Positions 1 through 9,270 of a stretch of 64,000 bases of DNA are shown piece after piece. Where the stretch lies: positions 5,208,001 through 5,272,000 of the forward strand of contig NZ_LT629797.1 in NCBI RefSeq assembly GCF_900106015.1, given 5' to 3'. Both the position numbers and the translations under genes were made by a program. The notes beneath the pieces are model-generated. The model was given only the letters and a program-made list of their open reading frames with translations. It was not told where the DNA came from and did not search any database. Positions within the stretch are counted from its first letter, which is position 1. Every line of letters begins with the position of its first letter. The stretch comes from Pseudomonas sihuiensis. GTDB taxonomy: Bacteria > Pseudomonadota > Gammaproteobacteria > Pseudomonadales > Pseudomonadaceae.

Positions 1-2
1 CC

Positions 3-704
3 GTGACCGGCATCTCCAAGGGCGCCGGTATGATCCGCCCGAACATGGCCACCATGCTTGGCTACATCGCCACCGACGCCAAGGTCGCGCAGGGCGTGCT
101 GCAGGATCTGGTGCGCGATGCGGCGAACAAGTCGTTCAACCGCATCACCATCGACGGTGACACCTCCACCAACGATTGCTGCATGCTGATCGCCACCGGC
201 CAGGCCGCACTGCCTGAGATCAGTGACGCCTCCGGTGAGCTGTTCGCCAAGCTCAGGCAGGCGGTGTTCGAAGTGTTCATGGAAGTGGCGCAGGCCATCG
301 TCCGTGACGGTGAAGGTGCGACCAAGTTCGTCACCGTGCAGGTCAACGGCGGTGGCACTCATCAGGAGTGCCTGGACGTGGCTTATGCCGTGGCTCATTC
401 GCCGCTGATCAAGACCGCGCTGTTCGCCTCCGATCCCAACTGGGGGCGTATCCTCGCGGCTGTCGGCTATGCCGGCGTGCCACAGCTGGACGTGAGCAAG
501 ATCGATGTGTTCCTTGGCGAAGTCTGCATTGCCAGCAAGGGTTGCCGTGCGACCACCTATACCGAAGAGCAGGGCGCAGCGGTGATGGCGCGTGAGGAGA
601 TCACCATCCGCATCGAGCTGGGTCGCGGCAACTGCAGCGAGACCATCTGGACCACCGACCTGTCCCACGAGTACGTCAAGATCAACGCCGAATATCGCAC
701 CTGA
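3..704 (+). CDS. argJ: ArgJ, ornithine acetyltransferase / N-acetylglutamate synthase (3' part)
   Basis: Only the last 233 codons are in the window; the gene begins upstream. ArgJ moves the acetyl group from N-acetylornithine to glutamate in the cyclic arginine pathway. The self-cleavage motif NMATMLG lies at about positions 42-62. In the family the bond before its Thr is cut, and that Thr becomes the N-terminal nucleophile of the beta chain, so nearly the whole beta chain is here. The conserved DGDTSTND and SDPNWGR segments follow. The C-terminus EYRT is typical. Downstream GST and mutT match P. aeruginosa order (PA4402-PA4400). A hairpin at 724-759 separates argJ from the GST gene. Confidence 0.96.
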   Translation: MTGISKGAGMIRPNMATMLGYIATDAKVAQGVLQDLVRDAANKSFNRITIDGDTSTNDCCMLIATGQAALPEISDASGELFAKLRQAVFEVFMEVAQAIVRDGEGATKFVTVQVNGGGTHQECLDVAYAVAHSPLIKTALFASDPNWGRILAAVGYAGVPQLDVSKIDVFLGEVCIASKGCRATTYTEEQGAAVMAREEITIRIELGRGNCSETIWTTDLSHEYVKINAEYRT

Positions 705-723
705 TCAGTCCCGGCCGTCCATT

Positions 724-759
724 ATTCCCGCGCCTCATGACCCCATGACGCGCGGGAAT
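724..759 (+). terminator. Hairpin after argJ, possible terminator
   Basis: Perfect 10-bp inverted repeat ATTCCCGCGC / GCGCGGGAAT with a 16-nt loop, 20 bp after the argJ stop. The tail (TTGCTATT) is weakly T-rich, so termination may be inefficient. Confidence 0.45.
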
Positions 760-834
760 TTGCTATTCGGGGGGCGGGCTTTTAACGTCGAGCGACTTCG
801 GGTATTCCCAGGAACGTAGGCGAGGACACGCAAG

Positions 835-1467
835 ATGGCACTGCAACTGGTGATTGGCGACAAGAACTATTCCTCCTGGTCTCTGCGTGCGGCGCTGGCG
901 GTCGATCTGGCCGGTGCCGACTGCGAAGAGCTGCGGGTGCGTTTGTTTCAGCCAGACAGTCGCGCACAACTGTTGCGCTATTCGCCCACCGGCAAGGTGC
1001 CGGTTCTGCTGACCGAGCAGGGTGCGGTGTGGGACTCCCTCGCGATTGCCGAGTACCTGGCCGAGTGCTATCCAGAATCGCAGCTGTGGCCGCAGGAGCA
1101 GCAGGCTCGCGCGCTGGCGCGCAGTATCTGTGCGGAGATGCACAGCGGCTTCACGGCGCTGCGCAGTCATCTGCCGATGGACCTGGCGCGGGACAAGGCG
1201 CTGGCCGAACTGCCTGACGAGGCGCAGGCCGATATCGATCGCATCTGCGCGATCTGGGCTGGCTGCCGTGAGCGTTACGCCAGTACCGGCAACTATCTGT
1301 TCGGCCAGGCCAGCATCGCCGATGCCTTCTACGCGCCGGTCGCCGCGCGACTGCGCAGCTATCGTGTGGCGCTACCGACAGCGGCAGCGGCCTATGTCGA
1401 AACCATCTATCGTTGGCCGGCGTTCCAACGCTGGTATCAGGCAGCATTGCAGGAGGTGAAGGAGTGA
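835..1467 (+). CDS. Glutathione S-transferase
   Basis: A 210-residue cytosolic GST. The N-terminal thioredoxin-like domain (about residues 1-80) shows the SSWSLR segment with the likely catalytic Ser near residue 13-14, the cis-Pro motif GKVPVL and the glutathione-binding DSLAIAEYL. An all-helical C-terminal domain follows. The ATG has a GAGGA site 8 nt upstream. The stop overlaps the GTG start of mutT, so the two genes are translationally coupled. It matches PA4401 in position. The natural substrate cannot be told from sequence. Confidence 0.93.
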   Translation: MALQLVIGDKNYSSWSLRAALAVDLAGADCEELRVRLFQPDSRAQLLRYSPTGKVPVLLTEQGAVWDSLAIAEYLAECYPESQLWPQEQQARALARSICAEMHSGFTALRSHLPMDLARDKALAELPDEAQADIDRICAIWAGCRERYASTGNYLFGQASIADAFYAPVAARLRSYRVALPTAAAAYVETIYRWPAFQRWYQAALQEVKE

Positions 1468-2414
1468 AGCGTATTCATGTCGCCGCAGCGGTGATTCGGG
1501 GTGTCGATGGACGCATCCTGATTGCCAAGCGCCCGCAGGATAAGCACCAGGGTGGTCTGTGGGAGTTTCCCGGCGGCAAGGTGGAAGAGGGCGAGGCAGT
1601 GCGCGTCGCCCTCGACCGTGAGTTGCAGGAGGAGCTTGGCATCCGTCCGCAAGCGGCGCGTGCGCTGATTCAGATTCGCCACGATTACCCGGACAAGCAG
1701 GTGTTGCTGGACGTCTGGGAAGTCTCGACCTTCAGCGGTGAGCCGCATGGCGCAGAAGGCCAGCCGCTAGCCTGGGTCAGCGAGCGGCAACTGCTGGAGT
1801 ACGAGTTTCCCGCTGCCAACAAACCCATCGTCGCCGCCGCGAGGTTGCCTGATCGTTATCTGATCACCCCGGACGGCCTGGAACCGAGCGAGCTGCTGGC
1901 CGGCATCCGCAGTGCCCTGGCGCAGGGTGTCCGGTTGATCCAGCTGCGTGCGCCGAACATGTTCGATCCGCAGTATCGGGACCTGGCAGTCGACGTGCAG
2001 GGCCTGTGCGCCGGCAAGGCGCAACTGATGCTCAAGGGACCGCTGGAGTGGCTGGGCGACTTTCCGGCGGCAGGCTGGCACCTGACTGCCGAGCAGCTGC
2101 GCAAGCATGCCACTGGCGGCCGACCTTTCCCTGAGCATCGCTGGCTGGCAGCGTCCTGCCACAGTGCCGAAGAGCTGGCGTTGGCAGCGCAGATGGGTGT
2201 GGATTTCGTCACCCTGTCGCCAGTGCAGGCGACCGCAACGCATCCCGAAGCACTGCCGCTGGGTTGGGAGGCAGCAAGCGAGATGCTGATCCATTTCAAC
2301 CTGCCGGCTTACCTGTTGGGCGGTGTCGGCCCGGCCGATATCGAACGCGCCTGGCAGGTTGGCGCCCAGGGCGTGGCCGGTATCCGCGCGTTCTGGCCGG
2401 ACAGCGCCTTGTAG
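1464..2414 (+). CDS. mutT: Nudix hydrolase MutT fused to a ThiE/TenI-like domain
   Basis: A 316-residue two-domain protein. Residues 1-130 are a MutT Nudix domain that in the family hydrolyses 8-oxo-dGTP to prevent A:T to C:G transversions; the Nudix box starts at GGKVEEGEAV and contains RELQEELG. Residues about 140-310 resemble the TIM barrel of thiamine-phosphate synthase (TPVSQ..T and GGVG segments), the usual fusion in Pseudomonas (PA4400 is 315 aa). The GTG start at 1464 is preferred because AGGAGG and AAGGAG lie just upstream and it overlaps the GST stop by 4 bp. The TAG stop is supplied by the first bases of a REP palindrome. Whether the C-terminal domain is catalytic is unknown. Confidence 0.94.
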   Translation: MKRIHVAAAVIRGVDGRILIAKRPQDKHQGGLWEFPGGKVEEGEAVRVALDRELQEELGIRPQAARALIQIRHDYPDKQVLLDVWEVSTFSGEPHGAEGQPLAWVSERQLLEYEFPAANKPIVAAARLPDRYLITPDGLEPSELLAGIRSALAQGVRLIQLRAPNMFDPQYRDLAVDVQGLCAGKAQLMLKGPLEWLGDFPAAGWHLTAEQLRKHATGGRPFPEHRWLAASCHSAEELALAAQMGVDFVTLSPVQATATHPEALPLGWEAASEMLIHFNLPAYLLGGVGPADIERAWQVGAQGVAGIRAFWPDSAL

Positions 2415-2478
2415 GAGCGAGCTCTGCTCGCGAACATCGGCGAGTCTAAGAAGCTTCGCGAGCAGAGCTCGCTCCTAC
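2411..2478. repeat. REP palindrome, family A, left of the RAYT remnant
   Basis: GTAGGAGCGAGCTCTGCTCG at the left is mirrored by CGAGCAGAGCTCGCTCCTAC at the right. The arms are perfect over 24 bp and flank a 20-nt loop. The left arm contains the mutT stop codon (TAG at 2412-2414). A second copy lies on the far side of the adjacent transposase remnant. Confidence 0.9.
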
Positions 2479-2517
2479 AGTCTATACCTGAGGTTGCATG
2501 CAGGCAGGAGGCAAGGA

Positions 2518-2972
2518 ATGCCCATTACCATACGTCTCATCTGCGCAGCGGTCGCTTTTCTGAATCTGGCCGCATTTATTCGATTACAGCCGTTACCCAC
2601 TGTAGACAACCTTGATTTCACGACTTTTTTGTGGGACGGCTGCTGATCGACGAATTACGTCTTGCTGAGGAGCAAGACCTCGCCACCTCATTGTGCTGGG
2701 TTGTGATGCCGGATCACTTTCACTGGTTGCTTCAACTGGGGCAGTGCGACTTGGAGAAGCTGTTGCAGCAGGTTAAGTCGCGCAGCGCCAAGGCAATCAA
2801 TCAGCGCTTGCAACGCAGCGGTAAGGTCTGGCAGTCCGGCTACCATGACCGGGCTTTACGCCGGGAGGATGATGTACGTGACATCGCTCGTTATATCATC
2901 GCCAACCCGCTGCGGAGCGGCCTGGTAACGCAACTGGCCAATTATCCCTTGTGGGACGCCGTATTTCTGTAG
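2518..2972 (+). pseudogene. REP-associated tyrosine transposase (RAYT, IS200-like), disrupted
   Basis: The frame ending at 2972 encodes GRLLIDELRLAEEQDL...MPDHFHWLL...ALRREDDVRDIARYIIANPLRSGLV, the HUH motif and catalytic-Tyr helix of the Y1/RAYT family. Reading the same frame upstream gives HTSHLRSGRF...RIYSITAVTHCRQP and then an in-frame TGA at 2613-2615, where relatives usually have Leu. The only plausible ATG (2518, after an AGGAGGCAAGG site) is out of frame with this by one base; one extra C near 2521-2523 would repair it. There are therefore two lesions, and an intact protein would be about 150 aa. The remnant is flanked by two copies of its likely substrate REP. Its TAG stop lies inside the right-hand REP. 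Confidence 0.88.
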
Positions 2973-3050
2973 GAGCGAGCTCTGCTCGCGAACATCGGCG
3001 AGTCTAAGAAGCTTTGCGAGCAGAGAACTAGGCGTCCCCCTCGCTCCTAC
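2969..3050. repeat. REP palindrome, family A, right of the RAYT remnant
   Basis: Same sequence as the copy at 2411-2478 except for one substitution (CTTTGCG for CTTCGCG) and a 14-bp insertion, AACTAGGCGTCCCC, at 3026-3039 that splits the right arm. The RAYT stop codon is TAG at 2970-2972. Confidence 0.88.
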
Positions 3051-3076
3051 CCTCCGTCTACATGTGAGGTCGCGAG

Positions 3077-3652
3077 CTACGGTTTGTCTGCCGCCTTCCA
3101 CAGCACCTCGGCAATGCCCTGGCGCTTGGCGATCAGGCGGGCCGCGACGAACAGTAGGTCGGAGAGGCGGTTGACGTAGGCCAGGCCCTCACCGCGTAGC
3201 GGTTCCACGGCGTTGAGGTGCTGGCAGCGGCGCTCGCTGCTGCGCGCGAGGCTGCGGCACACGTGGGCTTGGGCGATCAGCCTGGAGCCGCCAGGCAGGA
3301 TGAAGTTTTCCAGTGGCCCGACCTCTTCGTTCCAGTTGTCGATGGCCGTCTCCAGGCGCTGCACTTCTACCTGCTGCAAGGCCTGGTACTCGGGCATTGC
3401 CAGTTCGCCCCCGAGATCGAACAGACGGTGCTGGCAGGGGCTCAGCACCTCGCTGATCTCCTTGAGTGCCGGCCAGGTCGTGGCGGCATCATCCAGTTCG
3501 GCAAGCAGCAGGCCGAGCTGGCTGTTGAGCGTGTCCAACTCGCCTATGGCTTCGATGCGTGGGTGGTCTTTGCCGACCCGGCGGCCGTCGGCCAACCCGG
3601 TTTCGCCTTTGTCGCCAGTGCGGGTGTAGATCTTCGAGAGGCGAAAGCCCAT
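3077..3652 (-). CDS. pduO: PduO-type ATP:cob(I)alamin adenosyltransferase
   Basis: A 191-residue cytosolic enzyme that transfers the adenosyl group of ATP to cob(I)alamin. The N-terminal ATP loop YTRTGDKGETGLADG (residues 9-23), the acidic ELDTLNSQLG segment and the RSLARSSERR and YVNRLSDLLF segments are family signatures. It is PA4399 in P. aeruginosa. It begins 3 bp after the stop of the sensor kinase gene, so it is very likely the last gene of that operon. No cobalamin synthesis genes are nearby, so a salvage or cofactor-maturation role is inferred. Confidence 0.93.
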   Translation of the reverse strand: MGFRLSKIYTRTGDKGETGLADGRRVGKDHPRIEAIGELDTLNSQLGLLLAELDDAATTWPALKEISEVLSPCQHRLFDLGGELAMPEYQALQQVEVQRLETAIDNWNEEVGPLENFILPGGSRLIAQAHVCRSLARSSERRCQHLNAVEPLRGEGLAYVNRLSDLLFVAARLIAKRQGIAEVLWKAADKP

Positions 3653-3655
3653 GTC

Positions 3656-5674
3656 TCAGAGTCCTGTGTGATCGGGCAGCGAGGCCAGCGGCAGGCGCAG
3701 GGTGAAACAGGTGCCCTGGCCGGGCGTCGAGTGCACTTCCATCTGCCCTTTATGATTGTTGGTGATGATGAAGTAGGAGACCGCCAGGCCGAGTCCGGTG
3801 CCCTGACCCACCTCCTTGGTGGTGAAGAAGGGTTCGAAGATGCGTTTGCGCACCGCCTCGCTCATGCCGGTGCCGTTGTCTTCCACCTGGACCTCCGCCC
3901 AACTACCGGCCTGTCGAGTGCGCAGGATGATGCGGCCGGGCTCGGTATCCTCGTCGCGCTGGTGAATGGCCTGGGCAGCGTTCTTCAGCAGGTTGAGCAG
4001 CACCTGCTCCAGTTCGTTGGCGGTGCCGGCTACCGGGCCCAGTAGCGGATCGAACTGGTGCACGATCTCCAGGGTCTTGAAGTCGAAACTGTCGGTCAGG
4101 TCGAAGTCGTTACCGGCGATCTCCAGGGCTTGGTCGATCAGCGCCGGCAGATCGCAGGGCGATAGCTGGCGGTCGCTGCGGCGGCTGAAGCTGAGCATGT
4201 GGCTGACGATCTTGGCGGCGCGCTGGCCGGCCTGCTGGATGCCGTCGAGCAGGCGCGGTACCTCACGGGCCTCCATATAGTGCTCAATGGCAGGCAGGCT
4301 GACGCCGGCCTGCTCGGCCTGTTCGACATTCTTTTCCAGACCCGGCGACAGGCGCCGGCGGATGTTCTGCACGTTATGCAGAATGGCGCCGAGCGGGTTG
4401 TTGATTTCGTGTGCCATGCCCGCCGCCAGGCCGCCGACGGAGAGCATCTTCTCCGACTGCACCATCATTTCCTCCAGGGCCAGGCGCTGGGTGATGTCGT
4501 CGATACGGATCACCACGCCCCGTCCGGCGCTGCCCATCAGCGGGTAGAAGGTCAGGGCGTAGTGGTGGGGCTCTTCATCCTTGTGCCAGGTGACACGCTC
4601 GATCTTCTCCACACGATGTTGCTCGGCGGTGCGTTTGAGCTGCGCAAGAAAGGGTTTGAGTGGCGGGAAGGCGAGAAACACCGGCTGGTTCAGCGCTTCT
4701 TCCAGGCGCGTACCGGACAGGGCGCTGGCTTCCTGATTCCACTGCGTCACGTAGAGCTGTTCGTCGAGGGCGATCAGCGCCGAAGGCATGGAGTCGATGA
4801 TGCTGTTGAGGTAGTTCTGAAAGCCGGTGAGTTTCTTCTCGATCTTGCTGCGCACCTGCACCTCCAATTCCAGCTTGCGGTTGGAGTGGCGGGTTTCCTC
4901 GGCCAGGCTCTGCGCCTGATCGAAGGCCTGCTGGGCGTCGTCGCGGGCACGCTTGAGCTGCTGCTCGCGGGCCTCCATGCGCATCAGCATGGTATTGAAC
5001 GCATCGGCCAGGCTGCCGATCTCGTCCTGATTGCCGCGATTGGCGCGCAGCGCATAGTTCTCTTCGCGGGTGACCTGGCGTGATAGTTCTTCCAGGCGGC
5101 GAATGGGTTTGGTCACCAGGCGTTTGATCTGCCTGGCCACCAGCATCCACAGCAGCACGCTGAACGCCAGAATCACCAGGCTCGCGGTCAGGGTGCCGGT
5201 ATAGAAGGCACCAGGCAATTCGCTGGAAGCCACCAGCAGCAGGGCGCCGGGGCGACCGCTGGGGTGCGGCAGGTCGACCAGCAGGTTGGTGCGAAAGGCC
5301 GTTTCGCGCCAGTTCTGCAGATGGCTCAGTTGCTGCGGTAGCTGCAGTTTTTCGCCGCGTTGCAGTTGTGCCAGGCTGTTGCCATTGCTGTCGTAGATAA
5401 CCGCTGCACGCAGGGGCGCGTAATCGTCCAGGCGTTTGAGCAGGGCTTCGGCCGAGGCGGACGAGTGCAAGGCTTCCTTGCTCAGCGTCGGGCTGGCGAT
5501 AAGCCGGCCGAGGGTGTGCAGGGCCTGTGGCGCCATGCTCTCCTGGGTGATCCAGTAGGCTGCACTGATGAAAGCCAGATTGGCCACCAGCATCACGGCG
5601 GCGAGCAACACCAGCAGTGCGGCGAGCAGTTTGCGGCCCACTGGCAGGTTTTCGAGGCGCTGACGCAGTCTCAT
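3656..5674 (-). CDS. Membrane sensor histidine kinase (PA4398-like)
   Basis: A 672-residue inner-membrane kinase. TM helices lie near residues 15-38 and 160-180 and bound a periplasmic sensor of about 120 residues. Then come HAMP (about 180-235), a coiled coil, a PAS domain (about 285-395), HisKA with [10 protein letters not shown] (phospho-acceptor His422), a Gln-rich insert, and HATPase with N box [11 protein letters not shown]1 DNGTGM and G2 [10 protein letters not shown]. The P. aeruginosa orthologue PA4398 is reported to affect swarming and biofilm formation. No transcription-factor-type response regulator is adjacent; the REC protein at 6708-7670 is the nearest candidate partner. Confidence 0.93.
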   Translation of the reverse strand: MRLRQRLENLPVGRKLLAALLVLLAAVMLVANLAFISAAYWITQESMAPQALHTLGRLIASPTLSKEALHSSASAEALLKRLDDYAPLRAAVIYDSNGNSLAQLQRGEKLQLPQQLSHLQNWRETAFRTNLLVDLPHPSGRPGALLLVASSELPGAFYTGTLTASLVILAFSVLLWMLVARQIKRLVTKPIRRLEELSRQVTREENYALRANRGNQDEIGSLADAFNTMLMRMEAREQQLKRARDDAQQAFDQAQSLAEETRHSNRKLELEVQVRSKIEKKLTGFQNYLNSIIDSMPSALIALDEQLYVTQWNQEASALSGTRLEEALNQPVFLAFPPLKPFLAQLKRTAEQHRVEKIERVTWHKDEEPHHYALTFYPLMGSAGRGVVIRIDDITQRLALEEMMVQSEKMLSVGGLAAGMAHEINNPLGAILHNVQNIRRRLSPGLEKNVEQAEQAGVSLPAIEHYMEAREVPRLLDGIQQAGQRAAKIVSHMLSFSRRSDRQLSPCDLPALIDQALEIAGNDFDLTDSFDFKTLEIVHQFDPLLGPVAGTANELEQVLLNLLKNAAQAIHQRDEDTEPGRIILRTRQAGSWAEVQVEDNGTGMSEAVRKRIFEPFFTTKEVGQGTGLGLAVSYFIITNNHKGQMEVHSTPGQGTCFTLRLPLASLPDHTGL

Positions 5675-5742
5675 GAGGGTATCGTTGTGACGAGTGAGGA
5701 CGGCAGGTTAGCGCGGCTGTCAGGCCATTGCCTACTGCCAGT

Positions 5743-5799
5743 GTAGGGCGGGTGCAACCCGCCAAGCTGCGAGTGATGGGTTGCACCCGCCCTGCGTAC
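5743..5799. repeat. REP palindrome, family C
   Basis: GTAGGGCGGGTGCAACCCGC ... GGGTTGCACCCGCCCTGCGTAC, a near-perfect palindrome directly after the panE stop and before the sensor kinase gene. Related copies lie at 42649-42700 and 44596-44652. Confidence 0.85.
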
Positions 5800-7670
<1,871 letters not shown>

Positions 7671-7808
7671 GTGGCTGGCTCGCAGACAGAGAGGAAGGAC
7701 GCCAAACGGCGCGTATCAGTCTGGATATAATGGGCTCGCCATAGTTATCGTCAAGTCAGGCGCGTTCACTCCGTGAAGAGGATCGCGCCGTCCATCAGGA
7801 GCCCACTC

Positions 7809-8288
7809 ATGCCTTCGTTCGACATCGTGTCTGAACTGGACAAACACGAACTGACCAATGCGGTCGACAATGCCATCAAGGAGCTCGACCGTCGGTTCGA
7901 CCTGCGTGGCAAATGCAGCATCGAGAGCAAGGACAAGGCGCTGACCTTGACCGCTGAGGCCGAGTTCATGCTCGAGCAGATGCTCGATATCGTGCGCAGC
8001 AGCCTGGTCAAACGCAAGATCGACTGCCAATGCCTGGAAACCAAGGAGCCCTATGCCTCGGGCAAGGTGATGAAGCAGGAAGTCACCTTCCGCGAGGGCA
8101 TCGACAAGGAGCTGGCGAAGAAGATCGTCGCTCACATCAAGGACGCCAAGCTCAAGGTGCAGGCCGCCATCCAGGGTGAGCAGGTACGCGTTACCGGCAA
8201 GAAGCGTGACGACCTGCAGGAAGCAATCGCCCTGCTGCTGGGTCACGAGTTCGGCATGCCGCTGCAGTACAACAACTTCCGCGATTGA
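7809..8288 (+). CDS. yajQ: YajQ family nucleotide / c-di-GMP-binding protein
   Basis: A 159-residue small cytosolic protein. [20 protein letters not shown] at the start and [10 protein letters not shown] at the end are family hallmarks. It has two ferredoxin-like halves, with [12 protein letters not shown] in the second. Xanthomonas and P. aeruginosa (PA4395) members have been shown to bind c-di-GMP and influence transcription. The ATG at 7809 has AGGAG 7 nt upstream. A strong hairpin at 8335-8361 follows. It is divergent from a degenerate GGDEF regulator, a suggestive c-di-GMP context. Confidence 0.95.
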   Translation: MPSFDIVSELDKHELTNAVDNAIKELDRRFDLRGKCSIESKDKALTLTAEAEFMLEQMLDIVRSSLVKRKIDCQCLETKEPYASGKVMKQEVTFREGIDKELAKKIVAHIKDAKLKVQAAIQGEQVRVTGKKRDDLQEAIALLLGHEFGMPLQYNNFRD

Positions 8289-8334
8289 ACCTTTGTGATG
8301 CTGAGTCGTCGCAGGCTAGGCAGATAGCATTCTG

Positions 8335-8361
8335 ACCGCCATGGCTTGCCATGGCGGTTTC
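8335..8361 (+). terminator. Terminator after yajQ
   Basis: ACCGCCATGGC TT GCCATGGCGGT, an almost continuous perfect palindrome followed by TTTCGTTT, 46 bp after the yajQ stop. Confidence 0.7.
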
Positions 8362-8391
8362 GTTTCATGTACGGGAAAACAGGAGCACCCT

Positions 8392-9219
8392 ATGGAGATG
8401 AACGTCGAGGAACTGGTGAAGATGTCCGAGGCCTGGCTGCCGGTGGTGTTGGAGTACAGCGGCAAGCTGACCCTGGCAGTGATCACTCTGCTGATCGGCT
8501 GGTGGCTGATCAGCCGGCTGACGTCGAGCATCGAGAGCATGCTCGCAGCGCGTAAGGTGGACCGCGCGTTGAGCAGCTTCATTGGCAGCCTGGTCAGCAT
8601 CGTGCTGCGTATTCTGCTGCTGATCAGCGTGGCTTCGATGATCGGTGTGGAGACCACTTCGTTCATCGCCATGATCGGTGCCGCGGGTCTGGCCATCGGC
8701 CTGGCGTTGCAGGGCAGCCTGGCCAACTTCGCCGGTGGCGTGCTGATCATGCTGTTCCGTCCGTTCCGGGCTGGTGATTGGATCGAGGCACAGGGTGTCT
8801 CCGGTAGCGTCGACAGCATCCAGATCTTCCATACCACGCTGAAGACCGGCGATAACAAGGTCGTCATCGTGCCCAATGGCAGCCTGTCCAACGGCCACAT
8901 CACCAACTACTCGCGTGAGCCGCGTCGGCGCGCCGACATCAATATCGGCATCGACTACTCCAGCGATATCAAAAAAGCGCGCGAGGTGCTGCTGGAAATC
9001 GCCCAGGACCCGCGTGTACATGTCGATCCTGCGCCGGTTGTGTTCGTGACCGGGCTGGGTGACAGTGCGGTGAACATCTCGCTGCGCGTATGGGTGGCGA
9101 CTGGTGATTTCTGGCCGGTGACCTTCGAGTTCACCGAACTGGCCAAGGAGCGTCTGACCGAGGCGGGTATTGGTATTCCGTTCCCGCAGCGGGTGGTGCA
9201 TCTGGCCAAGGCTGATTGA
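8392..9219 (+). CDS. mscS: Small-conductance mechanosensitive channel MscS
   Basis: A 275-residue inner-membrane channel that opens on membrane tension during hypo-osmotic shock. It has three N-terminal TM helices. The pore helix TM3 carries the small-residue pattern AAGLAIGLALQGSLANFAGG near residues 95-115. A beta domain follows (RPFRAGDWIE, VPNGSLSNG) and then the cytosolic alpha/beta cage. The length is close to E. coli MscS (286). The ATG at 8392 follows an AGGAG site; earlier in-frame ATGs would run through the yajQ terminator. It corresponds to PA4394. Confidence 0.95.
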   Translation: MEMNVEELVKMSEAWLPVVLEYSGKLTLAVITLLIGWWLISRLTSSIESMLAARKVDRALSSFIGSLVSIVLRILLLISVASMIGVETTSFIAMIGAAGLAIGLALQGSLANFAGGVLIMLFRPFRAGDWIEAQGVSGSVDSIQIFHTTLKTGDNKVVIVPNGSLSNGHITNYSREPRRRADINIGIDYSSDIKKAREVLLEIAQDPRVHVDPAPVVFVTGLGDSAVNISLRVWVATGDFWPVTFEFTELAKERLTEAGIGIPFPQRVVHLAKAD

Positions 9220-9229
9220 CACTCACCAC

Positions 9230-9260
9230 AAAAAAGCCCCGGTCGATCCGGGGCTTTTTT
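9230..9260. terminator. Bidirectional terminator between mscS and ampG
   Basis: AAAAAGCCCCGG TCGAT CCGGGGCTTTTTT. The A-tract and T-tract on opposite sides let it serve both convergent genes. Confidence 0.9.
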
Positions 9261-9270
9261 CTGCCTGGTG

